Shown: one piece after another, positions 24,685 through 34,657 of the stretch
Position numbering within the stretch: position 1 is the first letter of the stretch
Layout: every line of letters starts with the position of its first letter
Source: Caulobacter sp. BK020
Lineage (GTDB): Bacteria; Pseudomonadota; Alphaproteobacteria; Caulobacterales; Caulobacteraceae
Reading direction: 5' to 3'
NCBI RefSeq assembly: GCF_004342605.1
Contig: NZ_SLZL01000010.1
Location: 168,019 to 232,018, forward strand
DNA: 64,000 nucleotides
Position numbers and translations under genes: made by a program
Notes under the pieces: model-generated
Databases searched by the model: none
Seen by the model: the letters and a program-made list of their open reading frames with translations, nothing else
Told to the model about the DNA's origin: nothing

Positions 24685-25785
24685 TTATCCGGCTTTCGCC
24701 GCGGCAGGTCGACGCTGTCCCCAGCTTTTTGCCCAAGCTTTCATCCGCTCGCGGGCCGGCTTTTCGATGATGTGATACGACATCGCCGACAGCGGGACCA
24801 GTGCCGCGACAATCAACAGCCAAGCATAGAGCGGCAGTTGATCACCCTCGATCTTCAGAAGCTTGAGCGCAGCGTTGACCGCGAGGATCTTCCACGGGAT
24901 GCAGATCATGTAGGTCGAGTAGCTGATCTCGCCCAGATACACGAGCGGAGCCTGGGTGGCGAACCGCGACCCGGCCGCGGCCAGGGCCGCCAGCATGACG
25001 ATCAGCGCCCCCAGGGTCATGACGATGACCGGGTCCGGCGCCCGCAAATGCACGGCCAGCAGCACGGCGGCGCCCGCAAAACAGGCGCCCAGGCCGGAGA
25101 ACCGGCCGGTGACGGCCCCGGAACGCCACAGGGCGTGCAGGGCGCAGCCATAGGCGAAGCACGGGACGATGCGCAGGAAGCCCCAGCGGATCGTCGCCTC
25201 GGTCAGCGGGAAGCCCGCCAACGCCTGGAAGAGCGGATAGAGGGCGGCGATCAGGGCCAGGGCCAGGCCGACGGCCAGGCGCGGCCGCGCCCGCAGCCGC
25301 CAGGCGCCCCAGGCGAAGGCCGGGAAGCTGAGATAGGCGAACCACTCGGCCGAGATCGACCACGACGGGTGGTTCCAGCCCGAAACTGGCGCGAAGCCCC
25401 AGCCCTGGACCAGCAGCAGGTTGGCCGGCAGGGCGCTCCAGGCCAGCATGTTCTGGTCGACGGCGATTCCGGCCAGGCCGGCGGCGGCGGCCATCAGCCC
25501 GACGCCCGCCAGGGTGACCAGGTGCAGCGGATAGACCCGCGCCAGCCGGTTCCACAGGAAGTCGCCATAGCGGAACCTCCCGTTCCCGACGCCCTGCAGA
25601 TAGACGTGGCAGAGGATGAAGCCCGACAGGGTGAAGAACGCCTCAACCCCCAGATAGCCCTTGCCGATCATCGCCGGCGGAACCGCCGCCGAGAGGTTCG
25701 GCCAATAGTGGTACATCACCACCCAGAAAGCGGCGAAGAACCGAAGGGCCGTCAGGGGCTTGATATTGGCGGCGTCTGGCATCAT
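24685..25785 (-). CDS. OafA/YrhL-type membrane acyltransferase
   Basis: A 366-residue inner-membrane acyltransferase (Acyltransferase_3 family) with about ten hydrophobic segments. The N-terminal LTALRFFAAFWVVMYHYW contains the conserved Arg and catalytic His. The SWSISAEWFAYLSFP block near residue 145 is also diagnostic. Such enzymes O-acetylate surface polysaccharides, peptidoglycan or secondary metabolites. Two adjacent ATGs (25785 and 25782) are possible starts, and another ATG lies 17 codons upstream. No polysaccharide cluster is adjacent, so the acceptor is unknown. Confidence 0.88.
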   Translation of the reverse strand: MMPDAANIKPLTALRFFAAFWVVMYHYWPNLSAAVPPAMIGKGYLGVEAFFTLSGFILCHVYLQGVGNGRFRYGDFLWNRLARVYPLHLVTLAGVGLMAAAAGLAGIAVDQNMLAWSALPANLLLVQGWGFAPVSGWNHPSWSISAEWFAYLSFPAFAWGAWRLRARPRLAVGLALALIAALYPLFQALAGFPLTEATIRWGFLRIVPCFAYGCALHALWRSGAVTGRFSGLGACFAGAAVLLAVHLRAPDPVIVMTLGALIVMLAALAAAGSRFATQAPLVYLGEISYSTYMICIPWKILAVNAALKLLKIEGDQLPLYAWLLIVAALVPLSAMSYHIIEKPARERMKAWAKSWGQRRPAAAKAG

Positions 25786-25899
25786 CTCGACTCTCGGTTC
25801 GGCGAGGCCTGGGGGCCTCCGTCGCGTTCCTTGCATGAACGGCGCCTACGGAGGGGTAGGCGGTGGCGCGTTTTCCGAACCAGAGCTTAGATCGGTACG

Positions 25900-26676
25900 A
25901 TGAACGAACTCCTTCACCTCGTCGCGGACCCAGCCGCCTGGGCCGCCCTGGTCACGCTGATCGTCATGGAAGTCGTGCTTGGCATCGACAACCTGGTGTT
26001 CATCTCCATCCTCTCCAACAAGCTGCCGCCCGAGCACCGCCAGAGAGTCCGCCGGATCGGCATCTCCCTGGCCCTGATCATGCGGCTGGCGCTGCTGTCG
26101 ACCATCGCCTTCATCGTCGGCCTGACCGCCCCGGTGTTCGACCTGGGCCTGGCCGGTCCGCTGTCGCATGGCGAGCCGACCTTCGAGACCGCCTTCTCGT
26201 GGCGCGACCTGATCCTGATCGCCGGCGGCCTGTTCCTGATCTGGAAGGCCACCAAGGAGATCCACCACAATGTCGACCCCGACGCCGACGAGTCCGCCCC
26301 GGACGTCAAGACGGCGGCGATCTCCAATGTCGGCGGGGCGATCTTCCAGATCATCCTGCTGGACATCGTGTTCTCGATCGACTCGATCCTGACCGCCGTG
26401 GGCATGACCGACCACCTGCCGATCATGATCGTCGCGGTGATCGTGGCGGTGACGGTGATGCTGCTGGCCGCCGACCCGCTGGGTAATTTCATCAACAACA
26501 ATCCCACCGTGGTCATGCTGGCCCTGGGCTTCCTGCTGATGATCGGCGCGGTGCTGATCGCCGAGGGCTTCGGCGTGCACGTGCCCAAGGGCTACATCTA
26601 CGCCGCCATGGCCTTCTCGGCCGGGGTGGAGGGGTTGAACATGCTGTCGCGGCGCAAGGGCGCGAAGAAGGGCTGA
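25900..26676 (+). CDS. TerC family integral membrane protein
   Basis: A 258-residue protein with about seven membrane segments. The conserved acidic helix with [16 protein letters not shown] near residues 24-39 is the signature of TerC proteins, with a second [11 protein letters not shown] near 160. The family is linked to tellurite resistance, Mn efflux and membrane metal handling; which applies here is not known. It starts with ATG 25900 and is followed by a four-hairpin repeat. Confidence 0.92.
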   Translation: MNELLHLVADPAAWAALVTLIVMEVVLGIDNLVFISILSNKLPPEHRQRVRRIGISLALIMRLALLSTIAFIVGLTAPVFDLGLAGPLSHGEPTFETAFSWRDLILIAGGLFLIWKATKEIHHNVDPDADESAPDVKTAAISNVGGAIFQIILLDIVFSIDSILTAVGMTDHLPIMIVAVIVAVTVMLLAADPLGNFINNNPTVVMLALGFLLMIGAVLIAEGFGVHVPKGYIYAAMAFSAGVEGLNMLSRRKGAKKG

Positions 26677-26693
26677 CGGCGCTCCACCGCTCA

Positions 26694-26794
26694 CTTGCCC
26701 CCTACTGGCCTTCGGCCGTCTTCCCCCATAGGGGGAAGAGCGCTCCGCCCCCTCTGGGGGCGGACAGACCGCGAAGCGGTCAGGTGGGGGCAAG
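26694..26794. repeat. Four-hairpin intergenic element, copy 2 (inverted)
   Basis: Bounded by CTTGCCCCC and GGGGGCAAG. Relative to copies at 17762 and 57756 it is in the opposite orientation: its reverse complement has the same order of stems with scattered substitutions. It lies 17 bases after the terC stop and about 97 bases before the drug exporter gene. Confidence 0.87.
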
Positions 26795-26891
26795 TGGGGA
26801 ACCCTGAAGCCTTCTGGTCCACCCCGCGTTCCGACTTGCGAAGGGCTCGTCGCGTCCGCATCTAGCGGCGCGGCGACACGCGGGGAAGACG

Positions 26892-28463
26892 ATGACCACC
26901 CAGACCTTCACCGACACCGAGCGGCGGACCACCCTGGCCGGGCTGCTGATCGTCTTCCTGCTCAGCGCCCTGGACCAGACGGTGGTCTCCACGGCCATGC
27001 CGCGGATCATCGCCGAGCTGAACGGCCTGACCCTCTATTCGTGGGTGACCACCGCCTATCTGCTGACCTCGACGGTGATGGTGCCGATCTGGGGCAAGCT
27101 GGGCGACCTCTATGGCCGCAAGCCCATCCTGCTGGCCGGCATCGCCATCTTCCTGGCTGGCTCATGGCTGTCGGGCCTGTCGGGCGAGTTCGGCGAGGTC
27201 GCCGGAATGAGCGGCATGGTCCAGCTGATCGTGTTCCGCGCCCTGCAGGGCGTCGGCGGCGGGGCGCTGTTCACCACCGCCTTCGCGATCATCGCCGACC
27301 TCTATCCGCCGCGCGAGCGGGGCAAGTTCGCCGGCATCTTCGGCTCGGTGTTCGGCCTGGCCAGCGTGCTGGGGCCGCTGATCGGCGGCTATTTCACCGA
27401 CCATGGGACCATCCACCTGGGCGGTCAGGTGATCGCCGGCTGGCGCTGGGTGTTCTATGTCAACTTGCCGCTCAGCCTGCTGTCGCTGTTCATGATCCTG
27501 GTGAAGATGCCGCCGCTGGAGCACCGGCGCTCGGGGGCGGTCGACTATGCCGGCGCCCTCCTGCTGGTCGCCGCCTTCGTGCCGCTGCTGCTGGCGCTCA
27601 GCCAGGGCGGCCACGACTTCGCCTGGAGCTCACCCCAGAGCCTTGGCCTGTTCGCCTTCGCGGCCGTCGCCCTGGCGCTGTTCCTCTATGCCGAGACCAA
27701 GGTCAGCAATCCGCTGCTGCCGCTGCGGCTGTTCGCCAACCGGGTGTTCGCCGCCGCCAACCTGGCCGGCTTCCTGATCTCCATGGCGTTCCTGGGCGTG
27801 GTGACCTTCCTGCCGCTCTACATGCAGCTGGGCCTGGGGGTGGACGCCACGACCTCGGGCCTGGCCATCCTGCCGCTGATGGCCGGACTGATCGTCGCGT
27901 CGACCGCCGCGGGCCAGCTGGTCAGCAAGACGGGACGCTACAAGCCGCTGATGATCGGCGGAGCTGTGCTGCTGATGATCGGCATCGGCCTGCTGAGCCG
28001 GGTGACGACCCACACCAGCCTGCTCGACCTGTGCTGGCGGATGGCGATCGTCGGCCTGGGCCTGGGACCCGGCCAGAGCCTATTCAACCTGGCCGCCCAG
28101 AACGCCGTCGAGGTGCGCGACATCGGCGTGGCCACCAGCTCCAACCAGTTCTTCCGCCAGATCGGCTCGACCATCGGGGTGGCGGTGTTCGGCGCCCTAC
28201 TGACTCACCGCCTAGCCAACGAGGGCCAGGGGCTGGACCTGGGCGCGCTGCAGGGCCTGGCGCTGAAGGCCACCGCCAGCGGCGCAGCGCGCCACGCCGA
28301 CCCGCTGCTGGCCCAGGCCCTGACCCACGCCATCACCGGGGTGTTCGCGGCGGGGCTGGTTGTGATCGCCGCGGGGCTGGTGGCGATCCTGCTGATCCCG
28401 GAGCTGCCGCTGCGCGGCCGCCAGCCGGGGCCCGAGCCCGTGCTGGAGAAGGAGGCGGTTTAG
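26892..28463 (+). CDS. MFS multidrug exporter, DHA2 (EmrB/QacA) family
   Basis: A 523-residue inner-membrane transporter with 14 predicted membrane helices. [13 protein letters not shown] at helix 1 and [11 protein letters not shown] (motif A, about 72-82) define the DHA2 drug:H+ antiporter branch, and the motif-C like Gly/Pro-rich stretch near [15 protein letters not shown] also fits. It likely exports toxic hydrophobic compounds. It has no adjacent membrane-fusion protein or TetR-type repressor in the window. It starts with ATG 26892 and is followed by a REP-like element. Confidence 0.93.
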   Translation: MTTQTFTDTERRTTLAGLLIVFLLSALDQTVVSTAMPRIIAELNGLTLYSWVTTAYLLTSTVMVPIWGKLGDLYGRKPILLAGIAIFLAGSWLSGLSGEFGEVAGMSGMVQLIVFRALQGVGGGALFTTAFAIIADLYPPRERGKFAGIFGSVFGLASVLGPLIGGYFTDHGTIHLGGQVIAGWRWVFYVNLPLSLLSLFMILVKMPPLEHRRSGAVDYAGALLLVAAFVPLLLALSQGGHDFAWSSPQSLGLFAFAAVALALFLYAETKVSNPLLPLRLFANRVFAAANLAGFLISMAFLGVVTFLPLYMQLGLGVDATTSGLAILPLMAGLIVASTAAGQLVSKTGRYKPLMIGGAVLLMIGIGLLSRVTTHTSLLDLCWRMAIVGLGLGPGQSLFNLAAQNAVEVRDIGVATSSNQFFRQIGSTIGVAVFGALLTHRLANEGQGLDLGALQGLALKATASGAARHADPLLAQALTHAITGVFAAGLVVIAAGLVAILLIPELPLRGRQPGPEPVLEKEAV

Positions 28464-28474
28464 CCTCACATTCT

Positions 28475-28595
28475 CCGCTCATCCCGGCGAAAGCCGGGAC
28501 CCAAGCCGGGTCGGCAAGGCGACCGCTGATTGCGCAGCCGCCCAACGGTCCTTCTGAGGTTCAGCTTGGGTCCCGACTTTCGTCGGGATGAGCGG
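28475..28595. repeat. REP-like inverted repeat between MFS exporter and priA
   Basis: The arms 28475-28506 and 28564-28595 match as inverted copies except at two positions. Those two differences are partners within the small stem: CCCGGCGAAAGCCGGG on the left, CCCGACGAAAGTCGGG (as read inverted) on the right. The G-C pair became A-T, so the stem is kept. It lies between two convergent genes. Confidence 0.88.
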
Positions 28596-28603
28596 ATTTG
28601 GGG

Positions 28604-30778
28604 TCAGAGGAAGCTGTACGGATCCACGTCGAACACCACCCGCACGGAGTTCGGGACCTTGGCCCTGGCCCGCCAGGCCGCGAGAAAGCCCTGCAGGTCC
28701 ACCGACCGCTCCGCGCGGACCAGGAAGCGCTTGCGCCGCCGCCCACGCACCAGGGCCAGCGGCGCGTCGGCCGGGCCAAACACCTCGACGCCATCGGCAT
28801 TGGGCGTGGCGGCCGCCAGGGCCTGGCAATAGGCGTCCAGGGCGACAGGGTCCGGCCCCGAGGCGATCACCGCCGCCAGCCGGCCGAACGGCGGCAGGCC
28901 GGCCTCCTGGCGCATGGCCATTTCGGCCTCGACGAAGGCGTCGCGGTCCTGGGCCTTGAGGGCCTGCAGCACGCCGTGCTCGGGCGCGTAGGTCTGCAGC
29001 AGCGCCCGCCCCGGCTTTTCGTGCCGGCCGGCCCGGCCAGCGGCCTGGGCCAGCAGCTGGAAGGTCCGCTCGCCGGCCCGCAGGTCGCCGCCACGCAGGG
29101 ACAGGTCGGCGTCGACCACGCCCACCAGGGTGAGGTTCGGAAAGTTGTGGCCCTTGGCGGCGGCCTGCGTCGCCACCAGGATGTCGATCTCGCCGGCCGC
29201 CATGCTGTCGACCAGGGCCCGCGCGCCGGCCGCGTCGAACACGGTGTCGGACGAAAACACCGCGATCCGGGCGTCGGGAAACAGGTGGCGGGCCTCCTCC
29301 TCGACCCGCTCCACGCCGGGACCGATCGAGGTCAGACTGTCCTTGGCCCCGCAGTGCGGGCAGGCCTCGGGCTTCTTCATCGAAAAGCCGGTCAGGTGGC
29401 AGACCAGGCGGCCGGTATAGCGGTGCTCGACCAGCCAGCTGTCGGTGTCGGGCGACTTCATCTTCTCGCCGCAGGCCCGGCACAGCACCAGGGGCGCATA
29501 GCCCCGGCGGTTCAGGAACAGCAGGGATTGCTCGCCGCGCGACAGGGCCACCGACACGGCCTTGACCAGCGGGGGCGACAGCCAGCGGCCGGGCTCCGGC
29601 GGGGTCTCGCGCATGTCGATCAGGCCGATGTCGGGCAGCTGGGCCGCCCCATGGCGGGCGCTGAGCCGCAGCCAGCGATAGCGGCCGGCCTGGGCGTTCC
29701 ACAGGCTTTCCAGCGACGGGGTGGCCGAGGCCAGCACCACCAGCGCCCCCTCGATCTTGGCGCGGGCCACGGCCAGGTCGCGGGCCTGGTAGATGAAGCC
29801 CTCCTCCTGCTTGAACGAGCCGTCGTGCTCCTCGTCCACCACCACCAGCCGCAGCTTGCGGAACGGCAGGAACAGGGCCGAGCGGGCCCCGACCACGATC
29901 CGCGCCTGGCCGGTGGCCACGCCCTCCCAGGCCCGGCGACGGCGGGGCGGCGACACGGCCGAGTGCCACTCGACCGGGGCGACGCCGAACCGGGCCTCGA
30001 AGCGGGCCAGCACCGCCTGGGTCAGGGCGATCTCGGGCAGCAGGATCAGCACTTGGCTGTCGGGATCGGCGACCAGGGCGGCGGCCACGGCTTCCAGATA
30101 GACCTCGGTCTTGCCCGAGCCGGTGACCCCGTCCAGCAGCGCGGCCTGGAAGCCCCCGGCCGCCAGCATTTCGGCCAGCACGTCGGCCGAGGCCTGCTGG
30201 CTGGGATTGAGCGCCTGGGACGGCCGCGACAGGTCGGGCTGGGGGAAACTGGCGTCCGGTTCGATCCAGGTGACCGCCAGGGCGCTCTCGTCCACCAGGC
30301 CCTTGACCACGCTGGCCGAGACGCCGGCCGCGGCGGCCAGGGCGCCCGACGCCATCGGCCCCTGCTCGGCGGCGGCCAGCACCTTCAGCCGGGCGGGCGT
30401 CATGCGGGCCGGCTGGGTTCCGGTCAGGACCAGGGCCTTGTCGGGCTTGGCGGCCGGATGGCGCAGGCCGCGCAGGGCCATGGCCAGGGGCCAGCCGGGA
30501 ACGTCGACCGAATAGCGCGCCGCCCACTCCACGAAGCTGAGGACGCCAGGCGGCAGCGGCGGGTCGTCGACCCGCTCCAGCACCGGCTTCAGCGGCCGGT
30601 TGCCGCCGGTCCCGTCGCGCAGGCCGGTGACCACGCCGCGAATCACCCGCGGGCCCAGCGGCACGGCCACATGGTCGCCGACACTGAGGTCCAGCCCCTC
30701 CGGCTCGGCGTAGTCGAACGCCTCGGGCAGCGGCATGGGCAGCAGGACGGAGGCGATGCGGGGCATGGGACCTGACAT
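28604..30778 (-). CDS. priA: Primosomal replication restart helicase PriA
   Basis: A 724-residue DEAH-type helicase that reloads the replisome at collapsed forks. The N-terminal 3'-DNA-binding domain is followed by Walker A GVTGSGKT (217-224), DEEH (315-318), helicase motifs such as SATPSLESL, and a zinc region. The first zinc site is intact: CRAC 433-436 with CPHC 473-476. The second usually has CPxC and CHxC, but here reads SPDT (442-445) and CHLT (460-463), so three of its four Cys are lost. A second ATG four codons in is possible. It converges with the MFS gene and is divergent from DUF484. Confidence 0.95.
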   Translation of the reverse strand: MSGPMPRIASVLLPMPLPEAFDYAEPEGLDLSVGDHVAVPLGPRVIRGVVTGLRDGTGGNRPLKPVLERVDDPPLPPGVLSFVEWAARYSVDVPGWPLAMALRGLRHPAAKPDKALVLTGTQPARMTPARLKVLAAAEQGPMASGALAAAAGVSASVVKGLVDESALAVTWIEPDASFPQPDLSRPSQALNPSQQASADVLAEMLAAGGFQAALLDGVTGSGKTEVYLEAVAAALVADPDSQVLILLPEIALTQAVLARFEARFGVAPVEWHSAVSPPRRRRAWEGVATGQARIVVGARSALFLPFRKLRLVVVDEEHDGSFKQEEGFIYQARDLAVARAKIEGALVVLASATPSLESLWNAQAGRYRWLRLSARHGAAQLPDIGLIDMRETPPEPGRWLSPPLVKAVSVALSRGEQSLLFLNRRGYAPLVLCRACGEKMKSPDTDSWLVEHRYTGRLVCHLTGFSMKKPEACPHCGAKDSLTSIGPGVERVEEEARHLFPDARIAVFSSDTVFDAAGARALVDSMAAGEIDILVATQAAAKGHNFPNLTLVGVVDADLSLRGGDLRAGERTFQLLAQAAGRAGRHEKPGRALLQTYAPEHGVLQALKAQDRDAFVEAEMAMRQEAGLPPFGRLAAVIASGPDPVALDAYCQALAAATPNADGVEVFGPADAPLALVRGRRRKRFLVRAERSVDLQGFLAAWRARAKVPNSVRVVFDVDPYSFL

Positions 30779-30921
30779 GGGGACGATCGGGTTCTGCCTT
30801 GGAAACGCCGGCAGGTCGAGAGCCGGCGGGCGACCATCAAGCGGCTGTTAACCGAACTGGGGCTTCATCGATCAGGTCCTCACACATGGGGACGGCCTGT
30901 GTAACGGAGTAGACCCGCCCC

Positions 30922-31602
30922 ATGACCGACGCCACGCAAGCCAGGCTGTTTCCGGCGGTCGACCCGGCGCTGGTCCGCGACTTCCTGAGGGCCGAGCCCG
31001 ACTTCCTGCACCAGGATCCCGACCTGCTCAGCGACCTGGGCCTACGCCCCGACGCCAGCAACATCGTCGACTTCGGCCCGGCCGCCCTGGCCCGGGTCTC
31101 GGCCGCCCACGAGCGCGAGGCCCTGGTCCGCCGCCAGATCGAGGCCACGGCGCGCGCCAACCACTCGGCCCAGGCCCAGACCCACGCCGCGGTGATCGAC
31201 CTGCTGGACGCCCGCAACCATTCCGACTTGGCTCGCCGGGTCGACGAGATGGCCATCCTGCGCTTCGGCCTGGCCGCCGGGGTGGTCGTTCTGGAAGGCC
31301 CGGGCCGCGTGCCCGCCGGCTGGCACGCCCTGATCGCCGGCCAGATCGACATGACCATGGGCGACCACGGCGTCGCCCGCATGGGCTTCCACGCCCCCGC
31401 CCTGGGCCTGTTCGGCGACCGCATCGACCAGATCAGGAGCATGGCCCTGGTCCGCATGGCCCTGTGGGAGCCCTCGCGCCAGGGCCTGCTGGCCTTCGGC
31501 TCGGCCGACCCGGAAGGCTTCACGGCCGACATGGGCGCGGACCTGGTGGCCTTCCTGGCCCGCGTCGTCGAACGCACGGCCGAGCGCTGGCCGATCCTGT
31601 GA
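30922..31602 (+). CDS. DUF484 family protein
   Basis: A 226-residue cytoplasmic protein of the DUF484 (GAF-like) family. The N-terminal helix block FLRAEPDFLHQDPDLL (about 25-40) and a C-terminal GAF-like half ending in VVERTAERW are recognisable. It precedes xerC with a 31-base gap on the same strand, an arrangement common in proteobacteria. The DUF484-xerC link suggests a role tied to chromosome dimer resolution or its regulation, but the molecular function is not known. Confidence 0.9.
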   Translation: MTDATQARLFPAVDPALVRDFLRAEPDFLHQDPDLLSDLGLRPDASNIVDFGPAALARVSAAHEREALVRRQIEATARANHSAQAQTHAAVIDLLDARNHSDLARRVDEMAILRFGLAAGVVVLEGPGRVPAGWHALIAGQIDMTMGDHGVARMGFHAPALGLFGDRIDQIRSMALVRMALWEPSRQGLLAFGSADPEGFTADMGADLVAFLARVVERTAERWPIL

Positions 31603-31633
31603 GCCCGCGCCTCCCCGCCTCGCGGGTGAGCCG

Positions 31634-32569
31634 ATGACCGCCCGCGCGGCCCTTTCCGACTGGCTGGACCACCTGACGCTCGAGCGGCGCGCCTCGCCGC
31701 GCACCGTGCGGGCCTACGGCGACAACGTCCTGGCCTATCTGAACTTCCTGGAGCGCCATCGCGGCGAGGCGTTGTCGGTCGCCGACCTGGGCGGGATCAC
31801 GGCGGCCGAGCTGCGCGCCTACCTGGCCTTCCGCCGCCAGCCGCCACCTTCCCAGAATGACGTCCGCGACGGCCTGTCGCCGCGCTCGCTGTCGCAGAGC
31901 CTGTCGTCGATCCGGGCCTTCCACCGCTGGCTCGACCATCGGCTGGACACGCCCAACGCCGCCATCGGCCTGGTGCGCGGCCCGCGCCTCAAGGTCGGCG
32001 CCCCGCGTCCGGTGTCCGAGGACCAGGCCCGCGGCCTGATCGCCGAACTGTCCCTCGACCCCGACCGCGAGGACTGGGAAGCGGCCCGCGACGAGGCCGT
32101 GCTGACCCTGCTGTGGGGCTGCGGCCTGCGGATCTCCGAGGGCCTGGCCCTGGCCCGCCGCGACGCGCCCCTGGCCGAGTCCTTGCGGATCACCGGCAAG
32201 GGTGGCAAGACCCGGCTCGTGCCGGTGCTCGATATCGTCCGTGAGCGGATCGACGCTTACCTGGCCGCCCTGCCGTTCGCCCTACAGGCCGACGATCCGC
32301 TGTTTCGCGCCAAGCGCGGCGGGCCGCTGTCGCCGCGCCATGTCCAGGCGACCATGCAGGCGCTCCGCAGCCGCCTGGGCCTGTCCGACCGCGCCACGCC
32401 GCACGCCCTGCGCCATTCGTTCGCCACCCACCTGTTGGGGGCCGGCGCCGACCTGCGGGCGATCCAGGACCTGCTGGGCCACGCCTCGCTGTCGACCACC
32501 CAGCGCTACACCCAGGTGGACGCCGCGGGCCTGCTGGCGGCCTACGGCAAGGCGCATCCGCGGGCTTGA
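31634..32569 (+). CDS. xerC: Tyrosine recombinase XerC
   Basis: A 311-residue site-specific recombinase that with XerD resolves chromosome dimers at dif. An N-terminal SAM-like core-binding domain (about 5-105) precedes the catalytic domain. Catalytic residues are visible: R166 (GLRISEG), K192 (KGGKTR), H257 and R260 (PHALRHSF), H283 (LGHAS) and the nucleophile Y292 (TQRYTQV). Length fits XerC. XerD looks similar, but the DUF484 neighbour and family position favour XerC. A hairpin terminator follows the stop. Confidence 0.9.
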   Translation: MTARAALSDWLDHLTLERRASPRTVRAYGDNVLAYLNFLERHRGEALSVADLGGITAAELRAYLAFRRQPPPSQNDVRDGLSPRSLSQSLSSIRAFHRWLDHRLDTPNAAIGLVRGPRLKVGAPRPVSEDQARGLIAELSLDPDREDWEAARDEAVLTLLWGCGLRISEGLALARRDAPLAESLRITGKGGKTRLVPVLDIVRERIDAYLAALPFALQADDPLFRAKRGGPLSPRHVQATMQALRSRLGLSDRATPHALRHSFATHLLGAGADLRAIQDLLGHASLSTTQRYTQVDAAGLLAAYGKAHPRA

Positions 32570-32578
32570 TCCCTTGAT

Positions 32579-32618
32579 CCGCTCATCCCGGCGAACGCCG
32601 GGATGAGCGGGGTTTTTT
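32579..32618 (+). terminator. REP-derived rho-independent terminator after xerC
   Basis: A perfect 15-bp stem, CCGCTCATCCCGGCG (32579-32593) and CGCCGGGATGAGCGG (32596-32610) with loop AA, is followed by a T run at 32613-32619. The arm is the same sequence as the REP-like elements at 9221 and 28475, so this copy appears to serve as the terminator of xerC. Confidence 0.88.
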
Positions 32619-34657
32619 TAAAGATCCCGCGCCTCCAGCTCGGCCAGCAGCATCGCCAGCCGGTCGGCCTCGGTCTGCACCGCCGCCGCCACGAACGGCG
32701 AGGGTAGGTCTGCGCGGGCGGTCGGCGGCGAACGCGTCACCTGCACCAGGTTGACGGTCTCGTTGGGATCCCGCTCCAGGTCGTACATCTCCCACTCCTG
32801 GGCCGCCTGGCCGGACGGGTCGAAATAGCGGCTGAGCTTGTGGCGGGCGGTGCGCACGCAGCGGACATGGTTGGGCTGGCGCACCGGGCCCGGCGCCAGG
32901 TTCACGGCCGGATGCTCCTGGTTCACCGTGTCGACCACGCGCCGATAGACCTCGAACTCCTTGTCGCACTTGAGGTTGGCCGGGTCGTCGTTCGACGGCG
33001 ACGGGGCGGTGATCTCGTCGTCGGTGATGAACAGCACGCCTCGGCGCTCGCCGCCGTCGGGCTCGATCACCTGATCGGTCTCGCCCTTCAGCAGGCCCGA
33101 CAGGTCCACCCCCGGCAGGGGCGGCACGGGACGGCGCCGGCCCAGGGTTTCGGCGATCGTCGCCCGCTGCTGCGGCGTCACCCCGGCCAGGCCCAGCACC
33201 GTGGGCAGGATGTCGATATGGCTGGTCAGGGCGTCGATCTGGCGCGGCGTGCAACCCAGCGGCCCGTCGCCCGTCCCCGGCTCGTCCTCGACCACCTGGG
33301 TCGACGGCGGGAAGCGCACGATGACCGGCACGTGCAGGGCCTCCTGGTAGGCCGTGTGCCACTTCTCGATCATCATGCCGTGGGCCGCGCCGTATTCGCC
33401 GTGGTCGGCCAGGAAGATGACGATGGTGTTGTCGGCCTGGCCGGTCTCCTCCAGCGTCTTCAGCACCGCCGCCACGTGGACGTCGACGATCGAGTGGAGC
33501 CAGGCGTAGAGCTGCAGGAATCCCAGCGCGTAGCACTCGGGATCCTCGCTGAGCTGGAACGGCAGCACGCCGTTCAGAGCCTGCTGGACCGCGACCTGGA
33601 TCGACCGCTCGTCGTCCAGCAGACCAGGGCCCGGCAGGTTGGGGAACTTGTCGTCGACCTTGGTCTTGATGGTGTTGACGAGGTTGAAGCCGGTCTTGGC
33701 GTTCAGGGCCAGGCCCACCTTGTAGGCGTAGTCGTGCTGGCAGCTGGGCTTGTCGGCCAGGGACTCGTTCTGGGTGGGCGAGGGCCTGGCGCAGTCCTGC
33801 GGGAAGCCGTGTTCGTTCAGCGGGATCTGGATCGTGCCGGCGGTCGGCGGCGGCGTCTTCTGCCCGGCAAGCGGCGTCGTCAGCGGGCCGAAGATCGACT
33901 GCGTGCCCGAATTGTCAGGGGTCGGCAGGGCCTGGGCGATCACCGCCGGATAGGTGGCGATGTCGTGCGGGTTGGTGAACGAGGCCACCGCGAACCAGGG
34001 CGGGATGGCCTCGAGGTCGGGACCGGAGGCGTAGGGATCCTGGGCCTGCTCGTTCGCCTGGGCGCGGTTGTAGTTCAGGGCCAGGGCCTTGCGACGGAGG
34101 AAGGCGCAGGCCTGGTCGGTGAAGCCGGCGTCGCGATAGACGCCCAGATTGTTGATCGCCGCCCCGTGCGGCTCGGGATACGACTCCTCCCAGTCGTCGA
34201 AGCCGTAGCGGTCCAGCGAATGCTCGGGCGGGTTGCTGACGTGCCACTTGCCGAAATAGTGGGTGGTGTAGCCGGCCTCGCGCATCCAGGTTCCCAGGGT
34301 GGGGACGCCGTCGGCCGCCAGCCAGGGGAAGTTGTAGGAATCGCCGCTCTTGAACAGGCCGTCGGTCTGGGTGACCCCGGTCTTGGTCCCATACTGGCCG
34401 GTATAGATCACCGCCCGGCTGGGCGTGCAGGCGCTGGCGGCGATGGTGTGGTTGCGCAGCAGGGCCGCGTTCCGGCGCAGGGCCAGCAGGCCGGGGAAAT
34501 ACTGGGCGTAGGGGTTGTGGGCGTCGTCCTCGCGCTGGAAGCCCAGGATCCGCTTCAGCGGCTCGTCGAATCCCGCGTCCGCCCCATAGGAAAACCTCGG
34601 AAACCGGTACTGGTCGCAGGTGATCAGCAGGATGTTGGGCCGGCTCGCCTGGGTCAT
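32618..34657 (-). CDS. Sulfatase-like hydrolase/transferase
   Basis: A 679-residue alkaline-phosphatase-superfamily enzyme. The start region PNILLITCDQYRF carries metal-ligand Asp15. ACTPSRAVIYTGQYG contains the formylglycine motif C-x-P-S-R with Cys77, which would be converted to formylglycine by a maturase not present in the window. HGEYGAAHG holds further metal ligands. No signal peptide is seen at the N-terminus, so the cell location is uncertain. The sulfated substrate is unknown. Length exceeds the ~500 typical of small arylsulfatases. The MCP gene is divergent. Confidence 0.88.
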   Translation of the reverse strand: MTQASRPNILLITCDQYRFPRFSYGADAGFDEPLKRILGFQREDDAHNPYAQYFPGLLALRRNAALLRNHTIAASACTPSRAVIYTGQYGTKTGVTQTDGLFKSGDSYNFPWLAADGVPTLGTWMREAGYTTHYFGKWHVSNPPEHSLDRYGFDDWEESYPEPHGAAINNLGVYRDAGFTDQACAFLRRKALALNYNRAQANEQAQDPYASGPDLEAIPPWFAVASFTNPHDIATYPAVIAQALPTPDNSGTQSIFGPLTTPLAGQKTPPPTAGTIQIPLNEHGFPQDCARPSPTQNESLADKPSCQHDYAYKVGLALNAKTGFNLVNTIKTKVDDKFPNLPGPGLLDDERSIQVAVQQALNGVLPFQLSEDPECYALGFLQLYAWLHSIVDVHVAAVLKTLEETGQADNTIVIFLADHGEYGAAHGMMIEKWHTAYQEALHVPVIVRFPPSTQVVEDEPGTGDGPLGCTPRQIDALTSHIDILPTVLGLAGVTPQQRATIAETLGRRRPVPPLPGVDLSGLLKGETDQVIEPDGGERRGVLFITDDEITAPSPSNDDPANLKCDKEFEVYRRVVDTVNQEHPAVNLAPGPVRQPNHVRCVRTARHKLSRYFDPSGQAAQEWEMYDLERDPNETVNLVQVTRSPPTARADLPSPFVAAAVQTEADRLAMLLAELEARDL

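Noticed and set aside
28598..30775. A 725-codon open frame opposite priA
   Set aside because: Low-complexity antisense shadow; priA on the other strand has all helicase motifs.
31634..32569. The tyrosine recombinase as a mobile-element integrase
   Set aside because: Its length, DUF484 partner and core-gene setting fit XerC, and no attachment-site repeats or cargo genes flank it.
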